DNA from: an uncultured Pelagibacteraceae bacterium
Lineage (GTDB): Bacteria; Pseudomonadota; Alphaproteobacteria; Pelagibacterales; Pelagibacteraceae
Length of the DNA: 59,437 bases
NCBI GenBank assembly: GCA_902622655.1
Contig: CACNQY010000004.1
Span: forward strand, 1 to 59,437
Reading direction: 5' to 3'
The notes beneath the pieces were generated by a model, which saw only the letters and a program-made list of their open reading frames with translations, was not told the origin of the DNA and did not search any database. Positions 1-7,757 of the stretch are shown here, piece after piece. Numbering within the stretch: position 1 is the first letter of the stretch; each line of letters starts with the position of its first letter. A program made the position numbers and the translations under genes.

Positions 1-1
1 G

Positions 2-103
2 CCAAATTTAGGTTCATTAGATATTTCTCCAATCATCCTTCTTTTATTGATTTGGTTTATCGAAATGTGTATGAAGCTGTACATTGCACCAATAATTTTT
101 TAA
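2..103 (+). CDS. YggT family membrane protein, C-terminal end only
   Basis: The first 100 bases hold the last 33 codons of a gene that starts before the window and ends in TAA at 101-103. The visible peptide begins PNLGSLDISPIILLLLIWFI, with a proline, a short polar loop and a final hydrophobic helix. That pattern is typical of the end of YggT proteins (small two-to-four-helix inner membrane proteins). YggT genes often sit near folate or division genes in alphaproteobacteria, and folD follows after nine bases. Family assignment rests on a short tail, so it is tentative. Confidence 0.5.
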   Translation, partial: PNLGSLDISPIILLLLIWFIEMCMKLYIAPIIF

Positions 104-112
104 AAAAAAGAT

Positions 113-958
113 ATGATTTTAATTGATGGAAAAAAAGCAGCTGCAGAATTAAGAGCTGAGTTAAAGCAAGAAGTTACAGAATTGAGAGAAAAACATAACA
201 AAGTACCAGGTTTAACAGTTATACTTATTGGTGATTTAACACCTAGTCAAATTTATGTAAGAAATAAAGAGAAATCGGCAAATGAGGTAGGATTAAAATC
301 TGAAGTAATTAAATATCCAGAGTCAGTTGAAGAAAAAACTGTTTTAGATAAAATTAAAGAATTAAATAGTGATGAAACTGTTTCAGGAATTTTAGTTCAA
401 CTTCCTTTACCTAAACATATTAATAAACAGAAAGTTATAGAAACAATTGATCCTTCAAAGGACGTAGATGGATTTCATCCAATGAATGTAGGCAATCTCT
501 CCTCTGGTTATGAAAGTTCAGTTCCTTGTACGCCACTTGGTTGCTATTTGTTAATTAAAAAATTTGAGCCCAATCTTAATGGAAAGAAAGCAGTAGTTGT
601 TGGTAGATCAAATTTAAATGGAAAACCAATGACACAACTTCTTTTAAAAGAAAATTGCACTGTCACAATAACACATTCAAAAACAAAAGATTTAAAAGCT
701 GAGTGCTTAGAGGCAGATATAATTGTAGCAGCTGTAGGTATACCAGAACTTGTCCGAGGAGATTGGGTAAAAAAAGACGCTATCGTTATAGATGTTGGAA
801 TAAATAAAACTGATAAAGGTATCGTTGGTGATGTCCATTTTGATGAAGTTTCAAAAAACGCAAAAGCAATTACGCCAGTTCCAGGTGGAGTAGGTCCAAT
901 GACTATTGCTTGTTTGCTTAAAAATACTATAGACTGTTTCAAAAGATCGCAAATTTAA
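113..958 (+). CDS. folD: FolD bifunctional methylenetetrahydrofolate dehydrogenase / methenyltetrahydrofolate cyclohydrolase
   Basis: Cytosolic enzyme that interconverts 5,10-methylene-THF, 5,10-methenyl-THF and 10-formyl-THF with NADP, feeding purine and formyl-Met-tRNA synthesis. Its 281 residues match the usual FolD length. The catalytic YVRNK motif lies at residues 48-52, VQLPLPKH near residue 95, the GRSNLNGKP nucleotide-binding segment near residue 165, and the family signature PVPGGVGPMT near the C terminus. It follows a YggT tail with a nine-base gap and may be co-transcribed with it. In SAR11-type cells FolD is central to one-carbon oxidation, since these organisms burn methyl groups from many C1 compounds. 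The identification is secure. Confidence 0.97.
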   Translation: MILIDGKKAAAELRAELKQEVTELREKHNKVPGLTVILIGDLTPSQIYVRNKEKSANEVGLKSEVIKYPESVEEKTVLDKIKELNSDETVSGILVQLPLPKHINKQKVIETIDPSKDVDGFHPMNVGNLSSGYESSVPCTPLGCYLLIKKFEPNLNGKKAVVVGRSNLNGKPMTQLLLKENCTVTITHSKTKDLKAECLEADIIVAAVGIPELVRGDWVKKDAIVIDVGINKTDKGIVGDVHFDEVSKNAKAITPVPGGVGPMTIACLLKNTIDCFKRSQI

Positions 959-996
959 TAATTAAATCACTAGCTGTAATCTGTTAATTTATTAGG

Positions 997-1200
997 ATGA
1001 AAAAACCTAAACGACCTTACAGATTCGGTATAATTTTTTTACTTCTTACCTTTCCACCTATTGGAGCAACACAGCTTGGTTGGTATTTGCATGACAAGCA
1101 AACTGGTTTTGATTATGGTATGATTGTAGGAACTGTATCAGTAGTTTATGCTGCATATTTAATGTATGAAAAAAATTGGCGAGAAGAGGACGAAGATTAA
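997..1200 (+). CDS. Small two-helix membrane protein of unknown function
   Basis: A 67-residue protein with a basic N terminus (MKKPKRPYRFG), two hydrophobic stretches at about residues 12-30 and 39-58, and a very acidic end (REEDED). This charge pattern suggests an inner membrane hairpin with both ends in the cytoplasm. It lies 38 bases after folD and four bases before another small membrane protein, so the two are probably co-expressed. I do not recognise a family. Confidence 0.7.
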   Translation: MKKPKRPYRFGIIFLLLTFPPIGATQLGWYLHDKQTGFDYGMIVGTVSVVYAAYLMYEKNWREEDED

Positions 1201-1203
1201 ATT

Positions 1204-1479
1204 ATGGAAAAAATAATATTTTTTGGATTGGTAATTCCCATTATGGCTTATGTTTTATACTTAGGTGGAATGGCAATTATGAATGGTTTTAAGTCTAAGG
1301 AAGCTAACAGAGCTGAAAAAGAGGAAGATGAAAATAAAACCAGTGAGATAAGAGATACTGATACTGAACATAGCACTAATTTAAGTGATGAACTTACTAA
1401 ATTGAATGATTTAAAGGAAAAAGGAATTATTTCTCAAGAGGAATTTGAAAAGGCGAAAAACAAACTATTAAATAATTAA
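1204..1479 (+). CDS. Membrane-anchored SHOCT-domain protein
   Basis: A 91-residue protein with one N-terminal transmembrane helix (about residues 4-26), an acidic and polar linker (about 30-60), and a C-terminal SHOCT-type motif in which a helix starting LTKLNDLKEKGII is followed by SQEEFEKAKNKLL. SHOCT domains are short helical modules found at the ends of many bacterial proteins and may mediate oligomerisation. It begins four bases after the preceding small membrane protein. The role is unknown. The domain call is from pattern recognition only. Confidence 0.7.
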   Translation: MEKIIFFGLVIPIMAYVLYLGGMAIMNGFKSKEANRAEKEEDENKTSEIRDTDTEHSTNLSDELTKLNDLKEKGIISQEEFEKAKNKLLNN

Positions 1480-1490
1480 ATAGTTTAATC

Positions 1491-2363
1491 ATGTTCAATG
1501 GTTTTAAAAAAAAATTTATTAAAGTAAATAAGGGCAAAATTTTTTGTAGATTTAAAGGTAAAGGTCCTCCCTTATTATTACTTCATGGATATCCGCAAAC
1601 ACATGTGATGTGGCACAAGACTGCTCCTGAACTTAGTAAATACTTCACAGTAATAGTCGCTGATCTTAGAGGATATGGAGATAGTTTAGTGTTACCTGGT
1701 GGAACAAATCATAAAAATTATTCTAAAAGAGAAATGGCTAAAGATATGGTTCAATTGATGAGTAAATTAAATTTTAAAAAATTTTTTGTTGCAGGTCATG
1801 ATCGGGGTGGAAGGGTTGCCCATCGCATGGCCAGGGATTTTAGAAAAAAAATTTTGGCAATTAGCGTATTAGATATTTGTCCTACTTTAGATATGTATGA
1901 ACAAACAAATATGAAATTTGCAAAAGGATATTTTCATTGGTTTTATTTAATACAACCAGCACCTTTACCAGAGAAAATGATAATGGCAGATCCTAAAAGA
2001 TGGTTAAAAAGTCGTTTTAACAGATCATCTAAACTTGCGATTGGAAGGATTGAAAACAAATATTTAAGAGCCTTTAAACAAAAAAAAAGAATTCATGCAA
2101 CATGTGAGGATTATAGGGCTGCGGCGAGTATAGATTTGGAGCATGATAAAAAAGATAGAAAAAAAAAATTAAATATCCCTATACAAGTTTTGTGGGGAAA
2201 GAAAGGGGTCGTTGGAAAACAATTTAATTCAATTAAAATTTGGCAAAAATATACTAATAAAAAAGTTTGTGGTGTAGAAGTTAATTCAGATCATTTTATC
2301 CCGGAGGAAAGCCCCAAACAAACAATAAAAAATTTAAAAACTTTTTTTTTAAAAAATGCTTGA
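1491..2363 (+). CDS. Alpha/beta hydrolase resembling haloacetate (fluoroacetate) dehalogenase
   Basis: A 290-residue alpha/beta-hydrolase. Oxyanion-side motif HGYPQ is at 32-36. The nucleophile elbow is GHDRGGR, so the nucleophile is Asp104 rather than Ser, with Arg105 and Arg108 placed like the carboxylate-binding arginines of fluoroacetate dehalogenase. FHW (His149, Trp150), Tyr208 and the C-terminal His268 match the halide site and catalytic histidine of that family. The expected reaction is hydrolytic removal of halide from short haloacids. Close relatives can also be epoxide hydrolases, so the substrate is uncertain. The stop codon overlaps the start of the next gene by eight bases, implying translational coupling to the dioxygenase. 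Confidence 0.8.
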   Translation: MFNGFKKKFIKVNKGKIFCRFKGKGPPLLLLHGYPQTHVMWHKTAPELSKYFTVIVADLRGYGDSLVLPGGTNHKNYSKREMAKDMVQLMSKLNFKKFFVAGHDRGGRVAHRMARDFRKKILAISVLDICPTLDMYEQTNMKFAKGYFHWFYLIQPAPLPEKMIMADPKRWLKSRFNRSSKLAIGRIENKYLRAFKQKKRIHATCEDYRAAASIDLEHDKKDRKKKLNIPIQVLWGKKGVVGKQFNSIKIWQKYTNKKVCGVEVNSDHFIPEESPKQTIKNLKTFFLKNA

Positions 2364-3147
2364 GATAATACCTAATAAAAAAAATATCGGTGCAGAAATA
2401 ATTTTAAATTTGAATGATATTTCTAATAAAGACATTTCTAAAATTAAGAAAGCACTAAATAAATATGGATTGATATTTTTTAGAAATCAAAAATTGACCT
2501 CTAAACTTTATATAAAGTTTGCTAAACACTTTGGAAAATTAGCCAATTATCCAAGATTAAAAGGGTTGAATAAAAAATTTCCTCAAATTACAGTAGTGCA
2601 AAGAAAATCAACCGATAAAGGTCCAAGTTTCGGCGAACAATTTCACACAGATTCAATTTATACAAAAAAACCGCCAAGATTTACTATGTTGTTCTCAAAA
2701 CTTGTGCCAAAAAAAGGCAAAGCTAATACAGAATTTTGTTCTCAATATCTTGCTTATGAAGAGTTGCCAAATTCAATTAGAAAGAAATTCAAAACAATTA
2801 AAGGTAAATATTCCTCTGAAGGCCCAATTTCAATCACAACCAAGGAAAGAGTAAAAGATAAAGGAAAAAATATTAAAGAACTTAAATCTTCACACAAGAT
2901 AATTAAGAAAATAAGCTCAAAATTTTCGATTTATTGTAGTCCAGGACATTTTGTTGGTTTTAGCTCAAAAATTAAAAGTCAGAAAAAATTAAAAAAATTT
3001 TTGTTCAATCATCAAATTAAAAAAAAATTTCAGTTCTCACTTCCTTGGGAGAAAAATCAATTGGCTATATGGGATAACAGATCTATGCTACATCAGGCAA
3101 CACCTTTCAAAGGAAATAGAATAATGCATAGGATAACAATCAAATAA
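2356..3147 (+). CDS. TauD/TfdA-family Fe(II)/2-oxoglutarate-dependent dioxygenase
   Basis: A 263-residue protein with the iron-binding HxD pair His97 and Asp99 (motif EQFHTDS), the distal iron ligand His246 in NRSMLHQATP, and the 2-oxoglutarate-binding Arg259 in MHRI. The segment IYCSPGHFVGF (about 192-202) matches the family core strand. Members oxidise taurine, sulfonates, phenoxyacetates or other small acids using 2-oxoglutarate and oxygen. The substrate cannot be read from sequence. The start overlaps the upstream dehalogenase-like gene by eight bases, so the pair may act on one organic acid. The protein is somewhat shorter than TauD and very lysine-rich, as expected of AT-biased genomes. 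Confidence 0.85.
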   Translation: MLEIIPNKKNIGAEIILNLNDISNKDISKIKKALNKYGLIFFRNQKLTSKLYIKFAKHFGKLANYPRLKGLNKKFPQITVVQRKSTDKGPSFGEQFHTDSIYTKKPPRFTMLFSKLVPKKGKANTEFCSQYLAYEELPNSIRKKFKTIKGKYSSEGPISITTKERVKDKGKNIKELKSSHKIIKKISSKFSIYCSPGHFVGFSSKIKSQKKLKKFLFNHQIKKKFQFSLPWEKNQLAIWDNRSMLHQATPFKGNRIMHRITIK

Positions 3148-3200
3148 TATATAATCACAATTTTCTTGGGATTTATTCCTTTTATATTTATTACTTTTTT

Positions 3201-3347
3201 GTGAGTGTTGCACCTTTGGGAGTTACAGCTATAGTTTTATGTTCTGCAAACAATGTAAGTCCTGAAAATATATTAAAAGCTATTTTTGTATCTACTATTG
3301 CATCTATAGGAACTATATTCTTTGCAATAAAGTATTTAAATTTATAA
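3201..3347 (+). pseudogene. Fragment of a membrane protein, possibly the C terminus of a SpmA-type nucleoside-recognition protein
   Basis: A reading frame open from 3132 to the TAA at 3345-3347 encodes a hydrophobic tail, from GFIPFIFITF through APLGVTAIVL to SPENILKAIF. No convincing start or upstream body exists, because the preceding sequence is the intact dioxygenase gene. The pattern PLGVTAIVL...SA...SPENI...STIAS resembles the end of spore-maturation-A/nucleoside-recognition proteins, but this match is from memory. If real it is a decayed remnant left after a deletion. The coordinates start at an in-frame GTG for convenience. A real 48-residue protein is less likely but not excluded. 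Confidence 0.3.
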
Positions 3348-4325
3348 AATTTTATTTAAAGGACTAACTTCTCCAATTTTAAAAGTAATAGCATCACTTT
3401 TCTTATATCCATAATTTTCTGCATTATCTTTAAATCTAATTGGAGGTTCCATAATTGGCTCAAATGATAAAACAAATGTTCCCCAATGCATGCCTAGTAC
3501 TTTTTTACTTTTTAAATCTTGTGCAACATTTAAGGCTTCCTCTGGTGTAGTGTGATAGATAGTTTTATCAAACATTGGTTTAAAATTATAAGCCCCAATA
3601 TTAATCATCGTGAGATCTATTGGACCATATTTTATCCCTAACTCTTTGTAAATTTCTCCATATCCTGTATCACATGCAAATAAAATTTTCTTATTTTTAT
3701 ATTGTATTAAAAAATTACCCCACAAAGTTTTATTTGTATCTGTTAAACTTCTCTTTGACCAATGAATTGCTGGAAGTAAAGTGATTTTTAAATTTTCATT
3801 TATAATTTTTTGATCATACCAATCCATTTCGTTTACATCTTTGTATCTTTTAAAATATTTACCAAGATTTAGAGGTGTTAATACTTTTGCATCCTTAAAA
3901 GGAAAATTTCTAATGGTTGACATATCCTGATGATCATAATGATTGTGAGTTAGTAAAAAAATATTTGTTTTAGGTATCTCATTTAATTTTATTGCAGGAT
4001 TAGTAAATCTTTTTGGGCCAAAAATAAGTGGTCCAGCATTTTTAGAAAATACAGGGTCCGTTATAATTGTTGTTTTTCCTAATTTTATAAGGAATGTAGC
4101 GTGACCTATCCAAGTAATATAATCATCGTCTTTATATTTTTCTAAGTTTTCCAGGACTTTTTTTCTCTCAACAACATGTTCTAAGGGATAATTTAGATCA
4201 ACTTTTTTTCTTAATTTACTAAAAGTTCTATAAGAGAATTTTGCTGACCTAGATATTATTACCGGTGACCCTTTTGGGTTTCTAAAAGTACCATCTGGTA
4301 AATGATGATAAGGCCTTTCTATCAT
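3342..4325 (-). CDS. Metallo-beta-lactamase-fold hydrolase, NAPE-PLD/UlaG-like
   Basis: A 327-residue MBL-fold protein. WIGHATFLI with His75 opens the fold. The metal site THNHYDHQD (His127, His129, Asp131, His132) is intact. Later ligands are in AIHWSKRS, CDTGYGE (Asp) and GMHWGTF. This arrangement is that of the N-acyl-phosphatidylethanolamine phospholipase D-like branch, which in bacteria hydrolyses phosphodiesters or related lipids. The real substrate is unknown. It ends one base before the stop of the upstream sugar-dehydrogenase-like gene and probably shares an operon with it and the SDR gene. The N-terminal 60 residues are basic and lack a clear signal peptide. Confidence 0.85.
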   Translation of the reverse strand: MIERPYHHLPDGTFRNPKGSPVIISRSAKFSYRTFSKLRKKVDLNYPLEHVVERKKVLENLEKYKDDDYITWIGHATFLIKLGKTTIITDPVFSKNAGPLIFGPKRFTNPAIKLNEIPKTNIFLLTHNHYDHQDMSTIRNFPFKDAKVLTPLNLGKYFKRYKDVNEMDWYDQKIINENLKITLLPAIHWSKRSLTDTNKTLWGNFLIQYKNKKILFACDTGYGEIYKELGIKYGPIDLTMINIGAYNFKPMFDKTIYHTTPEEALNVAQDLKSKKVLGMHWGTFVLSFEPIMEPPIRFKDNAENYGYKKSDAITFKIGEVSPLNKIL

Positions 4326-4326
4326 T

Positions 4327-5418
4327 TTATTTTTGTTTATCCATTAACCATAAATTATTTCCCGCAAGAAAATAAATTTTTCCATTATTTGGGTGTACCT
4401 GAATATCTCTAATTCTTCCAATCTTGTCCTTGAAAATAATAATTTCTTCTATATTTGATAAATTTTTAAAATTTAATTTTCTTAACGATTTATCTTTTAG
4501 TGAAGTAATAAGTGCTTGCCCATTCCACTCATTAAACTCTTCTCCTTTATAAATAGTTATTGCACTTGTAGCTATAGATGGTACCCAGTATTGAATTGCC
4601 TTTGTAAATCCTGGTTTCCATTTAGGTCCAATTTTAGATCCTGAGTAATTCGTGCCTCCCCAACCTAAAATTTTCCAACCATAATTCTCTCCTTTTTTTA
4701 CTTCACCAAACCAATCACCACCTTTTGCACCGTGATTACTGATATAAATTTTTCCATCAAAGGGAGATAAAGTTAAACCTTGGGGGTTACGAACACCAAT
4801 TTGGTAGATTTCTGGTAACCAATTAGATTTACCATCAAACTTTGGATTATCTTTTGGGATACTCCCATCAATATGAATTCTAATTATACTTCCAGCATGT
4901 TTTGTTGGATCTTGAGCAATCATTCCTTGTCCTCTTTCACCAGCAGATGCAAAAAGATAATTATCTTTTATTGCTAGTCTTGATCCAAAATGATAGCCAG
5001 ATTCTATTGGCGGTTCAGCTTGAAATATATTTTCAAAATCTAATTTTTTTTTATCTAATTTAGCTTTTGCAATAGAGGTACTCGTTTTCCGATCCCCTCT
5101 ATTTTCTGAATAAGAAATCCATAAATAATTATTTTGATATATAATATCTAACAAACCTCCTTGTCCGTGTACAAAATAATTTAAGTTATGTTCAACTTCA
5201 TAAACTTCCTTAGAAATAATATTCACTATTTTTATTTTTCCAGTTTTTTCAGTGATAATAAGCTCTTCATCATTTATAAAAGATGATCCCCACGGCTCAT
5301 TTAAATCTGCCAATTTTTTAAAAGTAAAATTTTCAGAAAAACTTTGTGATGAGAATAATAAAAAGAAAAATATTGATAAAAAATATTTGATCACTTTATG
5401 AAAGTTTAGATCTGCCAC
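4327..5418 (-). CDS. Exported PQQ-type sugar dehydrogenase (YliI/Asd family beta-propeller)
   Basis: A 363-residue protein with a hydrophobic signal peptide (about residues 10-28, ending SQSFSE) and a beta-propeller typical of soluble aldose sugar dehydrogenases. Recognisable motifs are LNEPWGSSF near the N terminus, HFGSRLAI, SAGERG, GVRNPQGLTL, SNHGAKGGDWFGE and GENYGW. Enzymes of this family oxidise the C1 of aldoses in the periplasm with pyrroloquinoline quinone. No PQQ synthesis gene is visible here, so the cofactor would need to be made elsewhere or scavenged. The start overlaps the end of the SDR gene by 23 bases. The substrate is not determinable. Confidence 0.85.
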   Translation of the reverse strand: MADLNFHKVIKYFLSIFFFLLFSSQSFSENFTFKKLADLNEPWGSSFINDEELIITEKTGKIKIVNIISKEVYEVEHNLNYFVHGQGGLLDIIYQNNYLWISYSENRGDRKTSTSIAKAKLDKKKLDFENIFQAEPPIESGYHFGSRLAIKDNYLFASAGERGQGMIAQDPTKHAGSIIRIHIDGSIPKDNPKFDGKSNWLPEIYQIGVRNPQGLTLSPFDGKIYISNHGAKGGDWFGEVKKGENYGWKILGWGGTNYSGSKIGPKWKPGFTKAIQYWVPSIATSAITIYKGEEFNEWNGQALITSLKDKSLRKLNFKNLSNIEEIIIFKDKIGRIRDIQVHPNNGKIYFLAGNNLWLMDKQK

Positions 5419-6106
5419 CGTCTACAGCAATAATTTGGCCTGTAACCCAAGAACTATCTTCTGTCAGTAAGAATTTAGCAAGAGCTGCCGAATCCTTTCC
5501 TTCACCTAATCTTTTTAGGGGATGTGCTTTTGCGATCCCTTCAGCTAATGCAGCATTTTTTAACATTGGTTCTGCAATTTTAGATTTTGTCAAACTCGGA
5601 GCAACACAGTTTACTCTTATATTTGGAGCAAATTCAGCTGCTAAAGAAACTGTTAAACCTTCTACAGCTGCTTTTGTTGAAGCTATTATTGCATGATTAG
5701 TAAATCCTCTTTGGGCAGCAACAGTAGAAAATAATACTATCGAACCTTTATTCTTTTTTAAGCTTTCTTGAAATCCTTTAATGGCTTCCACAGCAGAATA
5801 AAGATTAAGTTTCATACATTTTTGAAAGTCTTGTTCGCTCACCATTCTTAATGGTTTTAGATCAATAGAACCTACACAATAAGCCAGGCCTTTAATTTCA
5901 GAAATATCTGATTTAACTTTTTCAATAAAACCTTCCTCTAAAACATCTGCAATAGTATATGAGCATCCAAGTTTTTCAGATATAGGACTAAGTTCACTTT
6001 CATTTCTTGCAACTAAATGAATATCATTTCCAGAGTTTTTTAATTGTTCAGCCAAACTTGATCCAATAGAACCTGTCGCACCAAAAATTACATATTTTTC
6101 TGACAT
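5396..6106 (-). CDS. SDR-family NAD(P) protein lacking the catalytic tyrosine
   Basis: A 236-residue Rossmann-fold short-chain dehydrogenase. The cofactor motif GATGSIG is at 9-15, Ser127 lies in the VLFST strand, and Lys145 in ASTKAAVEGL fills the active-site lysine position. The residue four before this lysine, which should be tyrosine, is Ile141. The C-terminal VTGQIIAVDGG matches SDR enzymes. The protein therefore keeps cofactor binding but not the standard proton donor. SDR relatives with a NHxxxxxxK pattern instead of YxxxK occur beside photolyase genes in other bacteria, from memory. It is divergent from the cryptochrome gene with 27 bases between them, suggesting a shared control region. 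Confidence 0.85.
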   Translation of the reverse strand: MSEKYVIFGATGSIGSSLAEQLKNSGNDIHLVARNESELSPISEKLGCSYTIADVLEEGFIEKVKSDISEIKGLAYCVGSIDLKPLRMVSEQDFQKCMKLNLYSAVEAIKGFQESLKKNKGSIVLFSTVAAQRGFTNHAIIASTKAAVEGLTVSLAAEFAPNIRVNCVAPSLTKSKIAEPMLKNAALAEGIAKAHPLKRLGEGKDSAALAKFLLTEDSSWVTGQIIAVDGGRSKLS

Positions 6107-6133
6107 AAAAATTTTTATTAGTTATATTTAACT

Positions 6134-7624
6134 ATGAAGTTATTTTTTATACTCGGTAATCAATTATTTCCAACAAAATACCTAGACCGCTTCAAAAAAG
6201 ACCACCTGTTTTTTATGGCTGAAGACAAGGGTTTATGCACGTATGAAAAGCATCATAAACAAAAAATTTTATTATTTTTATCCTCAATGCGTTCTTATGC
6301 AGATGGGTTAAGAAAAAATAAATTTAAATTAGATTACCTTAAAATCGAAGATAAAGAATTTAGTGATGATTACTTAAAAAAACTAAAAAAAATAATCGCA
6401 CAAAAAAAAATAAAAGAAATTTCAAGTTTTGAAGTAGAGGATAAGTTTTTTGAAAAAAAGATTTCACAATTTCTAAAAAAAGAAAAAATAAATTGGAATA
6501 TTATTCAAACTCCCATGTTTTTAAATTCTAGAGAAGAATTTAAAAATTATCTATCAAAATCAAAAAAACCGTTCATGGCAACTTTTTACAAAGAAGTTAG
6601 AAAAAAATCTGGAATACTGATGGGATCAGATGGTAATCCTATTGGAGGCAAATGGAGTTTTGATGAAGATAATAGAAATAAACTACCAAAAAATATTTCA
6701 ATTCCTAAATTTCCAAAAATTAATGAGAGCAATCATACAAAAAAATTAAAACCCATTATTGAAAAGGAATTTAAAAATCATCCTGGAAGCACAGACAATT
6801 TTTGATTCGCAACAGAATACGATGATGTTGTCAAACTTTTAAATTTTTTTATAAAAGAAAAATCAAATTTATTTGGCGATTATGAGGATGCAGTTGATCA
6901 AAAAGATAATATTCTATTTCATAGTGCATTAAGTCCTTATATAAATTTAGGTTTAATTACACCTGAATTTGTAATCCAAAAAGTTTTAGAATTTCACAAG
7001 AAACATAAAATTAGAATGAATTCTTTAGAGGGATACATTCGTCAAGTGATTGGTTGGAGAGAATTCATGCGTGGAATTTATCAGTCCTATTCCCAAGAAA
7101 TGGAAACTGGAAATTTTTTTAAACAAAATAGAAAAATGAAAAGTTCTTGGTACGATGGCACAACTGGCCTTCCTCCTTTAGATTATGCAATTAAAAATGC
7201 AGTTAATCATGGTTGGTCACATCACATTGAAAGGTTAATGATCTTATCGAATATTATGAACCTTTGTGAAATCAAACCAGCAATTGTTTACAAATGGTTT
7301 ATGGAGATGTTCGTAGACTCCTCAGATTGGGTAATGGTTCCAAATGTATATGGAATGGGATTATTTAGTGATGGAGGAATTTTTGCAACCAAACCTTACA
7401 TTTCCGGATCTGCATACTTTATGAAAATGATGGATTTTAAAAAGGGTGAGTGGTGCAACGCGATGGATGGACTTTATTGGAGATTTATAGATAGAAATAG
7501 AAAATTTTTTATAAAAAATCCCCGTTTATCAATGATGGTAAGAATATTTGATAAAATGAAACCAGATAGAAAAAAATTAATTTTAACTGAAGCTGAAAAA
7601 TTTATTAAACAAAATACTGCGTAG
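6134..7624 (+). pseudogene. Cryptochrome/photolyase of the bacterial CryB/PhrB-related family, interrupted by one in-frame TGA
   Basis: Two ORFs in the same frame, ending at 6805 and restarting at 7016, form one coding region of 497 codons including both stops. That is the usual length of the bacterial cryptochrome/photolyase family. The first part is the Rossmann-like antenna domain (FILGNQLFP start, EDKGLCTYEKHHKQK). The second is the helical FAD domain (LFHSALSPYIN, RQVIGWREFMRGIY, NHGWSHHIERLMIL, DGLYWRF). Codon 224, TGA at 6803-6805, sits where relatives have Trp in NFWF, so TGG to TGA is the simplest cause. UGA is an ordinary stop here. The frame stays open on both sides, so the lesion is recent, a population variant or a sequence error. 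The Fe-S cysteine pair of PhrB is not seen. Confidence 0.85.
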
Positions 7625-7755
7625 TGAAAAAGGAAAATTTGCCATCCAAAATTTGTTTAGTTTGCAACAGACCATTTAAATGGAGGAAAAAGTGGAAGCT
7701 TAACTGGGACACAGTTAAATACTGCTCAAAAAGATGTTCTAATAAAAAAATTTAA
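7624..7755 (+). CDS. DUF2256 small zinc-ribbon protein
   Basis: A 43-residue protein from a GTG start that overlaps the last base of the photolyase stop codon. It carries two Cys pairs, CLVC (11-14) and CSKRC (34-38), around a basic, Trp-rich core FKWRKKWKLNWDTVKYC. This is the DUF2256 signature, a short zinc-ribbon protein of unknown function that is a frequent neighbour of photolyase genes. The next ATG follows two bases after the stop. The tight junctions imply co-expression with the photolyase and the following gene. The start is supported by length and by the junction. There is no clear Shine-Dalgarno sequence. Confidence 0.88.
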   Translation: MKKENLPSKICLVCNRPFKWRKKWKLNWDTVKYCSKRCSNKKI

Positions 7756-7757
7756 TT

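Noticed and set aside
544..942. Long antisense ORF inside folD and similar shadow ORFs elsewhere
   Set aside because: They lie in other frames of well-identified genes and show no recognisable domains.
6134..7624. UGA recoded as Trp or selenocysteine in the photolyase gene
   Set aside because: Several genes here end in TGA, Trp is the expected residue, and no selenocysteine insertion hairpin was noticed.
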